A stretch of DNA of 64,000 bases from Fulvimarina sp040239565 (GTDB lineage: Bacteria; Pseudomonadota; Alphaproteobacteria; Rhizobiales; Rhizobiaceae). How positions within the stretch are numbered: the stretch's first letter is position 1; each line of letters begins with the position of its first letter. The translations under genes were made by a program, and so were the position numbers. The stretch is from assembly GCF_040239565.1 (NCBI RefSeq), contig NZ_JBEHWS010000002.1, forward strand, positions 248,001-312,000, read 5' to 3'. A model generated the notes under the pieces. It searched no databases and had not been told where the DNA came from. It was given only the letters and a program-made list of their open reading frames with translations. Positions 55,697 to 64,000 of the stretch are shown here, piece by piece.

Positions 55697-56031
55697 GGTG
55701 TGTCCCTTGATTTTTAACGCAAACGCATGGCGCGGGCGCCCCTAACTGGTGTGCTGCGGCCGTTGAGCATCTGCGACTTATTGCACCGCAAACAAGTTCT
55801 CGACGTAGACAGACTGTGCCACCTCGCTCAACGATCCGAACCACGGCGCGTTTGTTGGCAGGCAGGTTGAGCCCGAATACCGCTGAACCACTGTCGGCAC
55901 ATTGGACACCGCAATTGCGCCATCCTCGGAGCTTCCTTAAAGTCCCGGGATATCAGGCGGAGAAGCGGATCGGACCCTTGACGGAGGGTAGATGGCCGTT
56001 CCGGCTCCAGCCGATGAAGGAATGAAGACTT
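55697..56031. other. 335-base divergent intergenic region
   Basis: It separates GH15 (left) from a rightward membrane protein gene that starts with GTG at 56032 after GGAATGAAGACTT. Both promoters should be here. No RNA gene, repeat or coding frame was supported. Confidence 0.45.
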
Positions 56032-57489
56032 GTGACAAGCCCGATCGAAAAGAGCATCCGGCGTGCTTTGGAAGCCGGAGCTTCGGACAGCCCGAAATTT
56101 CGCCAGGGCGTCTATCGGGCCGCCGGGCGGGCGATCGAGCGCGTACTCGCCACCGATAACGACGAGGCCCGCGCCGAAGCCAAGCGCCGTGAGCTGAAAG
56201 ACGCCGTCGAGAGGGTCGAGGCGGAATACAGCGATAATGCCGATCCAGACGAGCCAGCAGTTCGTGAAACGCCGGCTCCGCCCCCGGAAGAATCTCTCCG
56301 GGATGAACCCGCGCCAGCGCCATCAGAACCAGAGCCGGCACCGGAACATCCAGTCGAGGCTCCGCCGGTCGAGGCGACAGCAGACATCGATCCTGCTTTC
56401 GTCCCACAGCCCGAGACGCGGAAAACGGGCGACATCGAGACGCCGCCGATCGTTGAACCCGAGCGAGAGCCGGAAGAACGGCCTGACGACGACGAGGCAT
56501 CGATTGCGCCTGAGGCGCCCGGCGCCCGAGACGAGGCGCCGATCGTTCCGCCGCCGGCCACGGACGAACCGATAGCCGATTCTCCTCGTGCCGAGACCAC
56601 GCCGGAGCCGGCTGCCCGGCGACCTCGCGCATTCGCGCCGCCCCCATCGGACGGACGCGAGGACACCTTCGAAGGTAATCTCGATCTCGGCGGCGTTACG
56701 CCAACCCGCGCACCCGCCGTGAGCGATTCCACGGGCGGTAGCGCCGGCTTTCTCGGAGCGCTCAGCCGACGCGAGGATGGCATAGCAGGTAGAAATCGCG
56801 AGGCAACGAATGACAGGCCCACAGATTTCGACAACTGGAGACCGGGCTCCAAGCACCCGCGCGTAAAGCGCAGAAGCAAGGCCGGCGGCTTCCTGGTGTC
56901 CGCCATCATCGTTCTTCTCTTCGCCTTTCTGATCGTCGCGGGCGCTTATCTCCTGGCGCCGTTCCTGATGACAGCTGCCAGCAACGATGCACCGCGTAGC
57001 GCGGCTGAAGGCGAGGATATGGCGGACACAGCGCGTGATACGCAGGACTGGATCACCGTTTTCTCGGGTCGCGAAATCGGCCAGATCAACACGCCCAACG
57101 GCGGACGGGTGACGACGGAGGAGGCACCGGACGGCTCACCGACGGTCCGCATCAGCGGGCCGGTCGACGAGGGCGGTGGCGAGATCGGTTTCGTCGTGGG
57201 ACCCGGCGTCGTATCGCAACTCGGCGGAAGCGACGTGCGCGCGGAATTGACAGTGGGTTCCGCAGGCGGTGACGAGCGATCCTTTGCCGTACGTTGCCTC
57301 TTCGAAGGCGAGACCCGCTGCGGGCGTCAACGCTTCACCACAAGCTTGGTCCGCGAGCCGTTCGTCTTTGCGGTGGACCTGTCGGGAGTCGATGAAGATG
57401 GTGGGGAAATCGCGATCGATCCGGCGATCGGCGGCAGCAACGACCTCCTTGTCTACGAACTGCGATTGACCGCGAATGGCGGCAGTTGA
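56032..57489 (+). CDS. proline/glutamate-rich single-pass membrane protein
   Basis: The 485-residue protein starts at GTG with a helical, basic N-terminus (residues 1-65). A highly acidic Pro/Glu/Asp-rich disordered region follows (about 66-230), then one membrane helix (FLVSAIIVLLFAFLIVAGAY, about 288-307). A C-terminal beta-rich domain holds a Cys pair in RCLFEGETRC. The topology suggests a cytoplasmic tail and a periplasmic sensor or scaffold domain. I do not recognise a family. It lies upstream of dnaK, which has its own promoter. Confidence 0.78.
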   Translation: MTSPIEKSIRRALEAGASDSPKFRQGVYRAAGRAIERVLATDNDEARAEAKRRELKDAVERVEAEYSDNADPDEPAVRETPAPPPEESLRDEPAPAPSEPEPAPEHPVEAPPVEATADIDPAFVPQPETRKTGDIETPPIVEPEREPEERPDDDEASIAPEAPGARDEAPIVPPPATDEPIADSPRAETTPEPAARRPRAFAPPPSDGREDTFEGNLDLGGVTPTRAPAVSDSTGGSAGFLGALSRREDGIAGRNREATNDRPTDFDNWRPGSKHPRVKRRSKAGGFLVSAIIVLLFAFLIVAGAYLLAPFLMTAASNDAPRSAAEGEDMADTARDTQDWITVFSGREIGQINTPNGGRVTTEEAPDGSPTVRISGPVDEGGGEIGFVVGPGVVSQLGGSDVRAELTVGSAGGDERSFAVRCLFEGETRCGRQRFTTSLVREPFVFAVDLSGVDEDGGEIAIDPAIGGSNDLLVYELRLTANGGS

Positions 57490-57549
57490 GGGGACTGACG
57501 AGGCAGGAAAGGAAAATCACGCGGCGTCACGGTTTCGAGAGCCGCCCGC

Positions 57550-57581
57550 CTTGCGAGCCGAAAAACCGCTTCATATATACG
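57550..57581 (+). promoter_or_regulatory. RpoH (sigma32)-type promoter of dnaK
   Basis: CTTGCG is followed after 16 bases by CATATATACG, which fits the alphaproteobacterial RpoH pattern (CTTG ... CYTATNTNNG) at all but one position of the -10 box. It lies about 140 bases upstream of dnaK, a canonical heat-shock gene. Confidence 0.65.
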
Positions 57582-57717
57582 CGCCAACGCCGCAGAGGCC
57601 GGGCGGCATTCACGTTTTATACGGCCTACGGACATTCCGCGAATAACAGGGGCCGTCCTCCAGAACGCCTCTTACGAGGGTCGCCGGACGGCTCGCTAAA
57701 GAAGGAGAATTAGGAAC

Positions 57718-59649
<1,932 letters not shown>

Positions 59650-59692
59650 TCTCTCGAAGGGCGCTGGCGGGCGCCTTACTTCGAACATTGCG

Positions 59693-59724
59693 AGCCCCGG
59701 CGGTGCGAACCGTCGGGGCTTTTC
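59693..59724 (+). terminator. rho-independent terminator of dnaK
   Basis: AGCCCCGGCGGT and ACCGTCGGGGCT form a 12-bp stem (one G-T wobble) around GCGA, followed by TTTC, 44 bases after the dnaK stop. It isolates dnaK from the toxin-antitoxin genes. Confidence 0.87.
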
Positions 59725-59877
59725 ATTTGGAGAGGGTACGATCTCGGGAGGCGACTCTGCGCTCTTGATCGTCGCGATCTTGTGAGGCTCTGTAGACGGC
59801 CAGAGCTAATATTGGATACGACTCCGGAGACTCCGCCAAGCTGGGTATGAGAAAGTATGCTGCCGAAGGAGCTTGCG

Positions 59878-60153
59878 ATGTCCTCGATCGAACGCATGAC
59901 CATCACCATGCCTGCCGAGATGGCGGCGACCCTCAAGGCCCTCGTCGCCGAAGGCGAATACGCCTCGGCAAGCGAAGTCGTGCGCGAAGCGCTACGCGAA
60001 TGGACGCGCTCCCACGACACCAATCACCGGGAACTGATGGCGCTAAGGGAAGCAATCCGCGTGGGCGATGAAAGCGGCAAGAGCATTCCGGCTGAAGAGG
60101 TCTATGCCGAATTGCGCGCACTCATCGCTTCCAAGCGTGCGGCCAAGGAGTGA
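59878..60153 (+). CDS. parD: type II antitoxin, ParD family
   Basis: The 91-residue protein has an N-terminal ribbon-helix-helix domain (SIERMTITMPAEMAATLKAL) and the ParD block SASEVVREALREW, then a toxin-binding tail. The start follows AAGGAG; an earlier ATG at 59857 would read through that site. It overlaps the parE start by 4 bases. It should neutralise ParE and repress its own promoter. Confidence 0.9.
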   Translation: MSSIERMTITMPAEMAATLKALVAEGEYASASEVVREALREWTRSHDTNHRELMALREAIRVGDESGKSIPAEEVYAELRALIASKRAAKE

Positions 60154-60440
60154 AACCTCTTCGGTACTCGCCGGAAGCATTGTCCGATCTCCGCGAGATC
60201 GCTCTATACATCGCAGATGACAGTCCCGACCGCGCAATGAGCTTCGTAGCGGAATTGCAAGATAAAGCGGCACTCGCGGCGGCAAGGCCGGACAGTTGTC
60301 GCGAACGTCCATCAATTCTCGAGGCATCCGCGCCATACCGGCATGGCCGCTATCTGATCTTTTTCAGGGATCTTGAGATGGAAATCCGCCTCGTGCGGGT
60401 GCCGCACGGCTCGAGAAATCTTTCCGGCTTATTCGACTGA
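60150..60440 (+). CDS. parE: type II toxin, ParE/RelE family
   Basis: The 96-residue protein starts at GTG (GTGA overlap with parD) and has the ParE/RelE fold blocks YSPEALSDLREIALYIADDSP, RERPSILEASAPYRHGRYLIFF and VRVPHGSRNLSGLF. ParE toxins inhibit DNA gyrase. The module is complete and looks functional. Confidence 0.9.
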   Translation: MKPLRYSPEALSDLREIALYIADDSPDRAMSFVAELQDKAALAAARPDSCRERPSILEASAPYRHGRYLIFFRDLEMEIRLVRVPHGSRNLSGLFD

Positions 60441-60604
60441 CAACTTCTCGCTTCCGTGAGACTTCGATATAGCGGCGTCAATTTACCCAGCTAGGCTGCG
60501 GAGCCATCCAGCCCGCTGACGGCGACTGTGATCTTTACAATCTTACCTCGATCGACCAAAAACACACTCAACCGCAACGCACGGCAACACAGGGAGCTCT
60601 CACG

Positions 60605-60685
60605 ATGATGATCATTCGTTCGATTGGCCGGACCTCCCTGTCGATTATCGGCGCCGGCGTCTTCGCCGGGCTGCGGGACTCGTAA
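60605..60685 (+). CDS. 26-residue Ile-rich mini-ORF, possible leader peptide
   Basis: An ATG with AGGGAGC at a good distance opens a 26-codon frame ending TAA; the peptide has five Ile codons, in two II pairs and one single, plus two Leu and one Val. It lies 217 bases before a threonine dehydratase gene, the first enzyme of isoleucine synthesis. A 9-bp stem (60701-60709 with 60743-60751) follows the stop. This would fit an attenuation leader, but there is no clear T run after the hairpin. Confidence 0.35.
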   Translation: MMIIRSIGRTSLSIIGAGVFAGLRDS

Positions 60686-60700
60686 GGCTCCGCACCCTCC

Positions 60701-60751
60701 CGGCGATCGCGACCGGCGGATCGGGCGAGGTGGACGGACCACCGATCGCCG
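60701..60751 (+). promoter_or_regulatory. hairpin in the threonine dehydratase leader
   Basis: CGGCGATCG and CGATCGCCG pair perfectly across a 33-base loop, which itself holds GGTGG/CCACC. It starts 15 bases after the stop of the Ile-rich mini-ORF. It could be an antiterminator or a translation-blocking structure. Confidence 0.35.
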
Positions 60752-60902
60752 CCGAAGTCCATCGCTCGAAAGCTCTCCCACGAGAATTCGATCATCCGGC
60801 ATTTCGCGACGGCGAAATTGCTTCGAGACAGCGCGCGCCAAGCGGTTTAGAGAGCGGACAAGATCGCTCCCGCGTCCTCTCCAAAGACCAAAAGACGACA
60901 TC

Positions 60903-62162
60903 ATGACCGATACCGAATTCACCGCCGGCGTCGCCGAGGCCGAGACCGCATTGCGCGATCTCTTTCCCGAGACGCCGCTCCAGCTCAACGAGCATCTTTC
61001 GGCCAAATACAATGCGCGCATCTATCTGAAGCGCGAAGACTTGACGCCCGTCCGCTCCTACAAGATCCGCGGCGCGTTCAACTTCATGCGCAAGCGCATG
61101 GCGCAAGGGGGCAACGGCGCGAAGTTCTGCTGCGCCTCCGCCGGCAACCATGCGCAAGGGTTTGCCTTCGCCTGCCGCTATTTCGGGGTGAAGGGCCGGG
61201 TCTACATGCCCGTAACGACGCCGCAGCAAAAGATCGCCAAGACCCGCACTTTCGGCGGGGACGCGATCGAGATCGAGCTGATCGGCGACTTCTTCGACGA
61301 CTGCTACAAGGCCGCCAAGGCCTATGCCGAGACCGAGTGTGCGGAGCTCGTGCCACCCTTCGACCATCTCGACATCGTCGAAGGGCAGGCGAGCGTCGCG
61401 CGGGAGGTTCTCGGTCAGCTCGGCGAGGAGAAGGCCGACATCGTCATCATGCCGGTCGGCGGCGGAGGGCTTGCCTCGGGCATGACGCGGTTCTTCCACG
61501 GCACGGACGGCGCGCCCTCCGATCTGCGCTTCGTCGAGCCGCTCGGCGCACCGAGCCTCAAGACCAGCCTCGACAGCGGGGTCCTTACCAAGATGGCGAA
61601 GATCGACGGCTTCGTGGACGGGGCGTCCGTGGCCGAGATCGGGCAGATCCCCTTCGACATCCTCAAGCGCTTCGAAAGCGGCGTCGTCCATCTCGCGCCG
61701 GAAGGCCGGCTTTGCGGCACGATGTTGGAAATGCTGAATGTGGAAGGAGTGGTGTTGGAGCCCGCCGGCGCTTTGACCATCGATGCCCTCAAGGGCTTCG
61801 GCACGGAAATTCAGGGCAAGACCGTGGTCTGCGTGGTTTCCGGCGGCAATTTCGACTTCGAGCGTCTACCGGATGTGAAAGAGCGGGCGCTTCGCTTTGA
61901 GGGCAAGAAGAAGTATTTCATCCTGCGCCTCGCCCAGCGACCCGGCGCGCTGAAGGACTTCCTCAACCTCCTCGGCCCGGACGACGATATTTCGCGCTTT
62001 GAATATCTGAAGAAGTCGGCGCGGGACTTCGGCTCGATCCTGCTCGGTATCGAGACGAAGGACCGCTCCAATTTCGACACGCTTCTCGCCCGCTTCGATG
62101 CGGACGGTATCCGCTATCAGGACATTACGAGTGACCCGATTGTCGCCGATCTCCTGATCTGA
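60903..62162 (+). CDS. ilvA: threonine ammonia-lyase (threonine dehydratase)
   Basis: The 419-residue protein has a PLP domain with the Schiff-base Lys in SYKIRGAFNFM (near residue 54), SAGNHAQGFA and GGGGLASGM (near 185). One C-terminal ACT-like regulatory domain starts near residue 334 (KKYFILRLAQRPGAL). One ACT-like domain and about 420 residues fit the short biosynthetic form. It deaminates threonine to 2-oxobutanoate for isoleucine synthesis. The start at 60903 begins MTDTEFTAG. Confidence 0.93.
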   Translation: MTDTEFTAGVAEAETALRDLFPETPLQLNEHLSAKYNARIYLKREDLTPVRSYKIRGAFNFMRKRMAQGGNGAKFCCASAGNHAQGFAFACRYFGVKGRVYMPVTTPQQKIAKTRTFGGDAIEIELIGDFFDDCYKAAKAYAETECAELVPPFDHLDIVEGQASVAREVLGQLGEEKADIVIMPVGGGGLASGMTRFFHGTDGAPSDLRFVEPLGAPSLKTSLDSGVLTKMAKIDGFVDGASVAEIGQIPFDILKRFESGVVHLAPEGRLCGTMLEMLNVEGVVLEPAGALTIDALKGFGTEIQGKTVVCVVSGGNFDFERLPDVKERALRFEGKKKYFILRLAQRPGALKDFLNLLGPDDDISRFEYLKKSARDFGSILLGIETKDRSNFDTLLARFDADGIRYQDITSDPIVADLLI

Positions 62163-62219
62163 AGAAGGACTTGCAGAGGGCGCCCGCCTCTTGTGGCCGG
62201 GCGTCCGTCCCTCTTCCCC

Positions 62220-62849
62220 TTATCTTTGCTGCTGGAACGCAAGGCGCAGACCGAGGCCGCAATAGATGCCGCCGACCACCTTGCCCTGCCATTTCAGAAC
62301 GGTCGGGTTGCGGCGCAGGAAATTCCCCAGCCAGCCGGAGCTCACGGCGAAGACGATCGTCGCGAAGAACCCGATGAAGGCGAAGGTGACGCCGAGGATC
62401 GTCAGCTGCAGGAAGACCGCGCCGTTTTCCGGCTTCACGAATTGCGGCAGGAAGGCGAGGAAGAAGAGTGCCGTCTTAGGGTTCAAAACCTCGGCAAGAA
62501 CCGCCTGCCGAAAAGCCTGGCCCGCCGTCAATGGCAGCTGGTCGCGCCCCAGTGCAGCAGGCGTCTTCTCGAAGATCGCCTTGATCCCGAGATAGACGAG
62601 GTAGGCGGCTCCTGCGTATTTCACGAGGCTGAAAAGAAGACTCGACGCTGCGATGATAGCAGAGATGCCGATGACGGCGAAAAGCGTGTGGATGATGTCG
62701 CCGGCGGTGATACCCGCTCCCGTCGCGATGCCGACCCGCGTGCCGGATGTGGTCGCCCGCGCGACCGCCAAGAGGGTCGCGGGCCCCGGAATGAAAACGA
62801 AGCCGAGCACAATCGCGCAATAGGTGAGAAGTGTCGTCGGGTCGATCAT
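62220..62849 (-). CDS. LysE family amino acid exporter
   Basis: The 209-residue protein has six membrane segments and the LysE/RhtB blocks GFVFIPGPATLLAVARA, YLGIKAIF and EVLNPKTALFFLAFLPQFV. It probably exports an amino acid or homoserine-lactone-like compound. Its position convergent to threonine dehydratase is suggestive but not proof of a threonine substrate. Confidence 0.92.
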   Translation of the reverse strand: MIDPTTLLTYCAIVLGFVFIPGPATLLAVARATTSGTRVGIATGAGITAGDIIHTLFAVIGISAIIAASSLLFSLVKYAGAAYLVYLGIKAIFEKTPAALGRDQLPLTAGQAFRQAVLAEVLNPKTALFFLAFLPQFVKPENGAVFLQLTILGVTFAFIGFFATIVFAVSSGWLGNFLRRNPTVLKWQGKVVGGIYCGLGLRLAFQQQR

Positions 62850-62970
62850 GGGCCTGTCCTCCGTTCGATCGGAAGAGCAAGCCACAGCCTCCACGACCAA
62901 GGCAAGCCCTCTGGCGTCGGGCAAAGCAGGCGGAGCCTCAGGAAGGTCGCGGCAAAAGGTCGAAAGGCGG

Positions 62971-63525
62971 CTACTCCGCCGCCTGCACCTCGGCGATGGA
63001 AGCCCATGTCGGGGTCTTCACCTCACGGGTCGCGTAGGGAACGAAGCCGTGTTTCCGGTAGAGCCTGAGCGCTGCTGGATGATCGAGCGTGTTGGTCTCG
63101 ATGGTCAGACGATTGGGGCCCTCGGCAAAGCCCGCCGCAATCGCCTCTTCTAGCAACGGGCCAGCCAACCCCTTGCCGCGATAATGCGAAAGAATGCCGA
63201 AATGGACGATCCGCGCCTGACGGACATTCCGCTTCACCTCGATCTCGAACCAGCCCACGGTCTCGTGGCCGATCTGGGCGACATAGATGCGCGTGCGCGG
63301 ATTATGGATTTCTTCGGCAAGCGCCTTGTCCGGCAGCAGGCGCGAGGTCCAGTGATGCGCAGCACCCACGCCGGCATAGAGTTCGCGATAGCGCCGAAGC
63401 GGCAGGCGCGGCGCCTCCGCGATGCGCATTGTCGCCACGTCGCGCGAGACGAGTTTGCGAGCTCGATATACCTCGGACAACATTTCGAGACTCGTGACGC
63501 GCGTGGTCAGCAGTTCGACGGGCAT
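62971..63525 (-). CDS. GNAT family N-acetyltransferase
   Basis: The 184-residue protein has a GNAT fold with the acetyl-CoA loop in ILSHYRGKGLAGPLLEEAI and the C-terminal HPAALRLYRKHGFVPY. The acceptor is unknown. The ATG shares one base with the TGA of the upstream sulfurtransferase gene (TGATG), so the two are translationally coupled. Confidence 0.9.
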   Translation of the reverse strand: MPVELLTTRVTSLEMLSEVYRARKLVSRDVATMRIAEAPRLPLRRYRELYAGVGAAHHWTSRLLPDKALAEEIHNPRTRIYVAQIGHETVGWFEIEVKRNVRQARIVHFGILSHYRGKGLAGPLLEEAIAAGFAEGPNRLTIETNTLDHPAALRLYRKHGFVPYATREVKTPTWASIAEVQAAE

Positions 63526-64000
63526 CAGGATTGCGTTTCGACCGGCGTATCGCTCGCCGATCCCCATTCGGTCCACGAGCCGTCGTAGAGCTTCACGTCG
63601 TCATTTCCGACGCTCGCCAAGGCGAAGTTGAGAACGGCGGCCGTCACGCCCGATCCGCAACTGGTGACGGCCGGTTCGTCAGGACTGAGCCCGGCCGCCT
63701 GCATCTCGCTACGGAGCGCATCGGCGTCCTTCAGCCGTCCTTCGCTCTGAAGCTTCAGGAAGGGCAGATTGAGCGCGGTGGGCATGTGTCCCGCGCGGAC
63801 GCCTTCACGAGGCTCCGGCGACGTTCCCGAGAAACGATCGGCCGGACGGACATCAACGATCCGGCGGTTGCCTTCGCCTGCCGCAAATTCCCGCATCTCG
63901 TCCATCGAGGCGACGGCGCTGCTCTTGAATTCCGGTTTGAATGTCGTGGGCTCGATCGCCGGGACACCCATCTCTCGTGGATACCCGCCCTCGATCCATG
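63525..64000 (-). CDS. 3-mercaptopyruvate/thiosulfate sulfurtransferase, C-terminal part
   Basis: The frame continues past the window edge upstream, so only about 157 C-terminal residues are visible. They hold one rhodanese domain with RRIVDVRPADRFSG, AGHMPTALNLPF and the active-site loop CGSGVTAA, whose pattern fits 3-mercaptopyruvate sulfurtransferase (SseA). The segment WIEGGYPREM before it is the typical linker from the first rhodanese domain. Confidence 0.9.
   Translation of the reverse strand, partial: WIEGGYPREMGVPAIEPTTFKPEFKSSAVASMDEMREFAAGEGNRRIVDVRPADRFSGTSPEPREGVRAGHMPTALNLPFLKLQSEGRLKDADALRSEMQAAGLSPDEPAVTSCGSGVTAAVLNFALASVGNDDVKLYDGSWTEWGSASDTPVETQS

Larger units (their letters stand above)
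60441..60902. other. 462-base region between parE and threonine dehydratase
   Basis: The right half holds an Ile-rich mini-ORF and a hairpin (reported separately) that may form a leader for the dehydratase gene. Nothing was recognised in 60441-60590. A long rightward frame joins the dehydratase from 60624 but is Arg-rich and not conserved-looking. Confidence 0.45.

Noticed and set aside
60624..60902. N-terminal extension of threonine dehydratase
   Set aside because: The added residues are Arg-rich and unlike the family, and overlap a likely leader; the ATG at 60903 gives the usual length.

Overview
The window is GC-rich chromosomal DNA of a free-living, probably marine alphaproteobacterium. 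A SciP-type DUF1153 protein, the UPF0314/DUF2585 family, DUF2336, long-form L31, 6S RNA beside 5-formyltetrahydrofolate cyclo-ligase and many Rhizobiales-type gene neighbourhoods point to Hyphomicrobiales (Rhizobiales). Ketocarotenoid genes and a DddL-like DMSP lyase suggest an Aurantimonadaceae-like relative such as Fulvimarina or Aurantimonas; that placement is inference. No insertion sequence, prophage, integrase or CRISPR array was seen. The only small mobile-type module is a ParDE pair behind dnaK.

Layout. 1-8.5 kb: end of a YeeE sulfur transporter, Tat-exported metallo-beta-lactamase-fold protein, pcaD-like hydrolase, transaldolase, Crp/Fnr regulator, TIGR00282 phosphoesterase, GST, CAP lipoprotein, 5-FCL with 6S RNA behind its start, and hslV. 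8.6-12.2 kb: divergent carotenoid tailoring cluster (crtW-crtX leftward; UPF0314 and crtZ rightward), expected to give glycosylated astaxanthin or zeaxanthin. 12.2-15.4 kb: FUSC/DUF1656/HlyD efflux operon. 15.6-22.2 kb: rpmE with terminator, ABC exporter, secreted DUF7282-like protein, periplasmic MBL-fold protein, PQQ sugar dehydrogenase with cytochrome c, DddL-like cupin. 22.5-34 kb: acyltransferase 3, a MotA/ExbB plus OmpA-domain pair, inositol monophosphatase, efp, Sel1 protein plus ThiE-like protein, nitroreductase plus flavin reductase, DUF2336, NAD kinase. 34.3-43 kb: tRNA-Thr(TGT), thioesterase, MFS, extensin-like protein, cupin, DUF547, mnmA, sciP and a large orphan exported protein.

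43.0-48.9 kb is the most interesting block. It is a five-gene leftward operon closed by a terminator: HAD-UbiA fusion, DprE1-like flavo-oxidase, small EamA/EmrE-like membrane protein, extended SDR, class III aminotransferase. The first two genes match the mycobacterial decaprenyl-phosphoryl-arabinose route. The operon therefore probably makes and flips a polyprenyl-phosphate-linked pentose or a modified version of it.

49.2-64 kb: ferredoxin-NADP reductase, DUF3429, an orphan solute-binding protein coupled to a P1 peptidase, an SDR/GH15 pair, a proline/glutamate-rich membrane protein, dnaK with a recognisable RpoH-type promoter and terminator but no dnaJ behind it, parDE, threonine dehydratase preceded by an Ile-rich mini-ORF and hairpin, a LysE exporter, and a GNAT gene coupled to a 3-mercaptopyruvate-type sulfurtransferase cut by the window end.

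Start codons were chosen from ribosome-binding sites, signal peptides and family length, so several differ from the longest possible frame.
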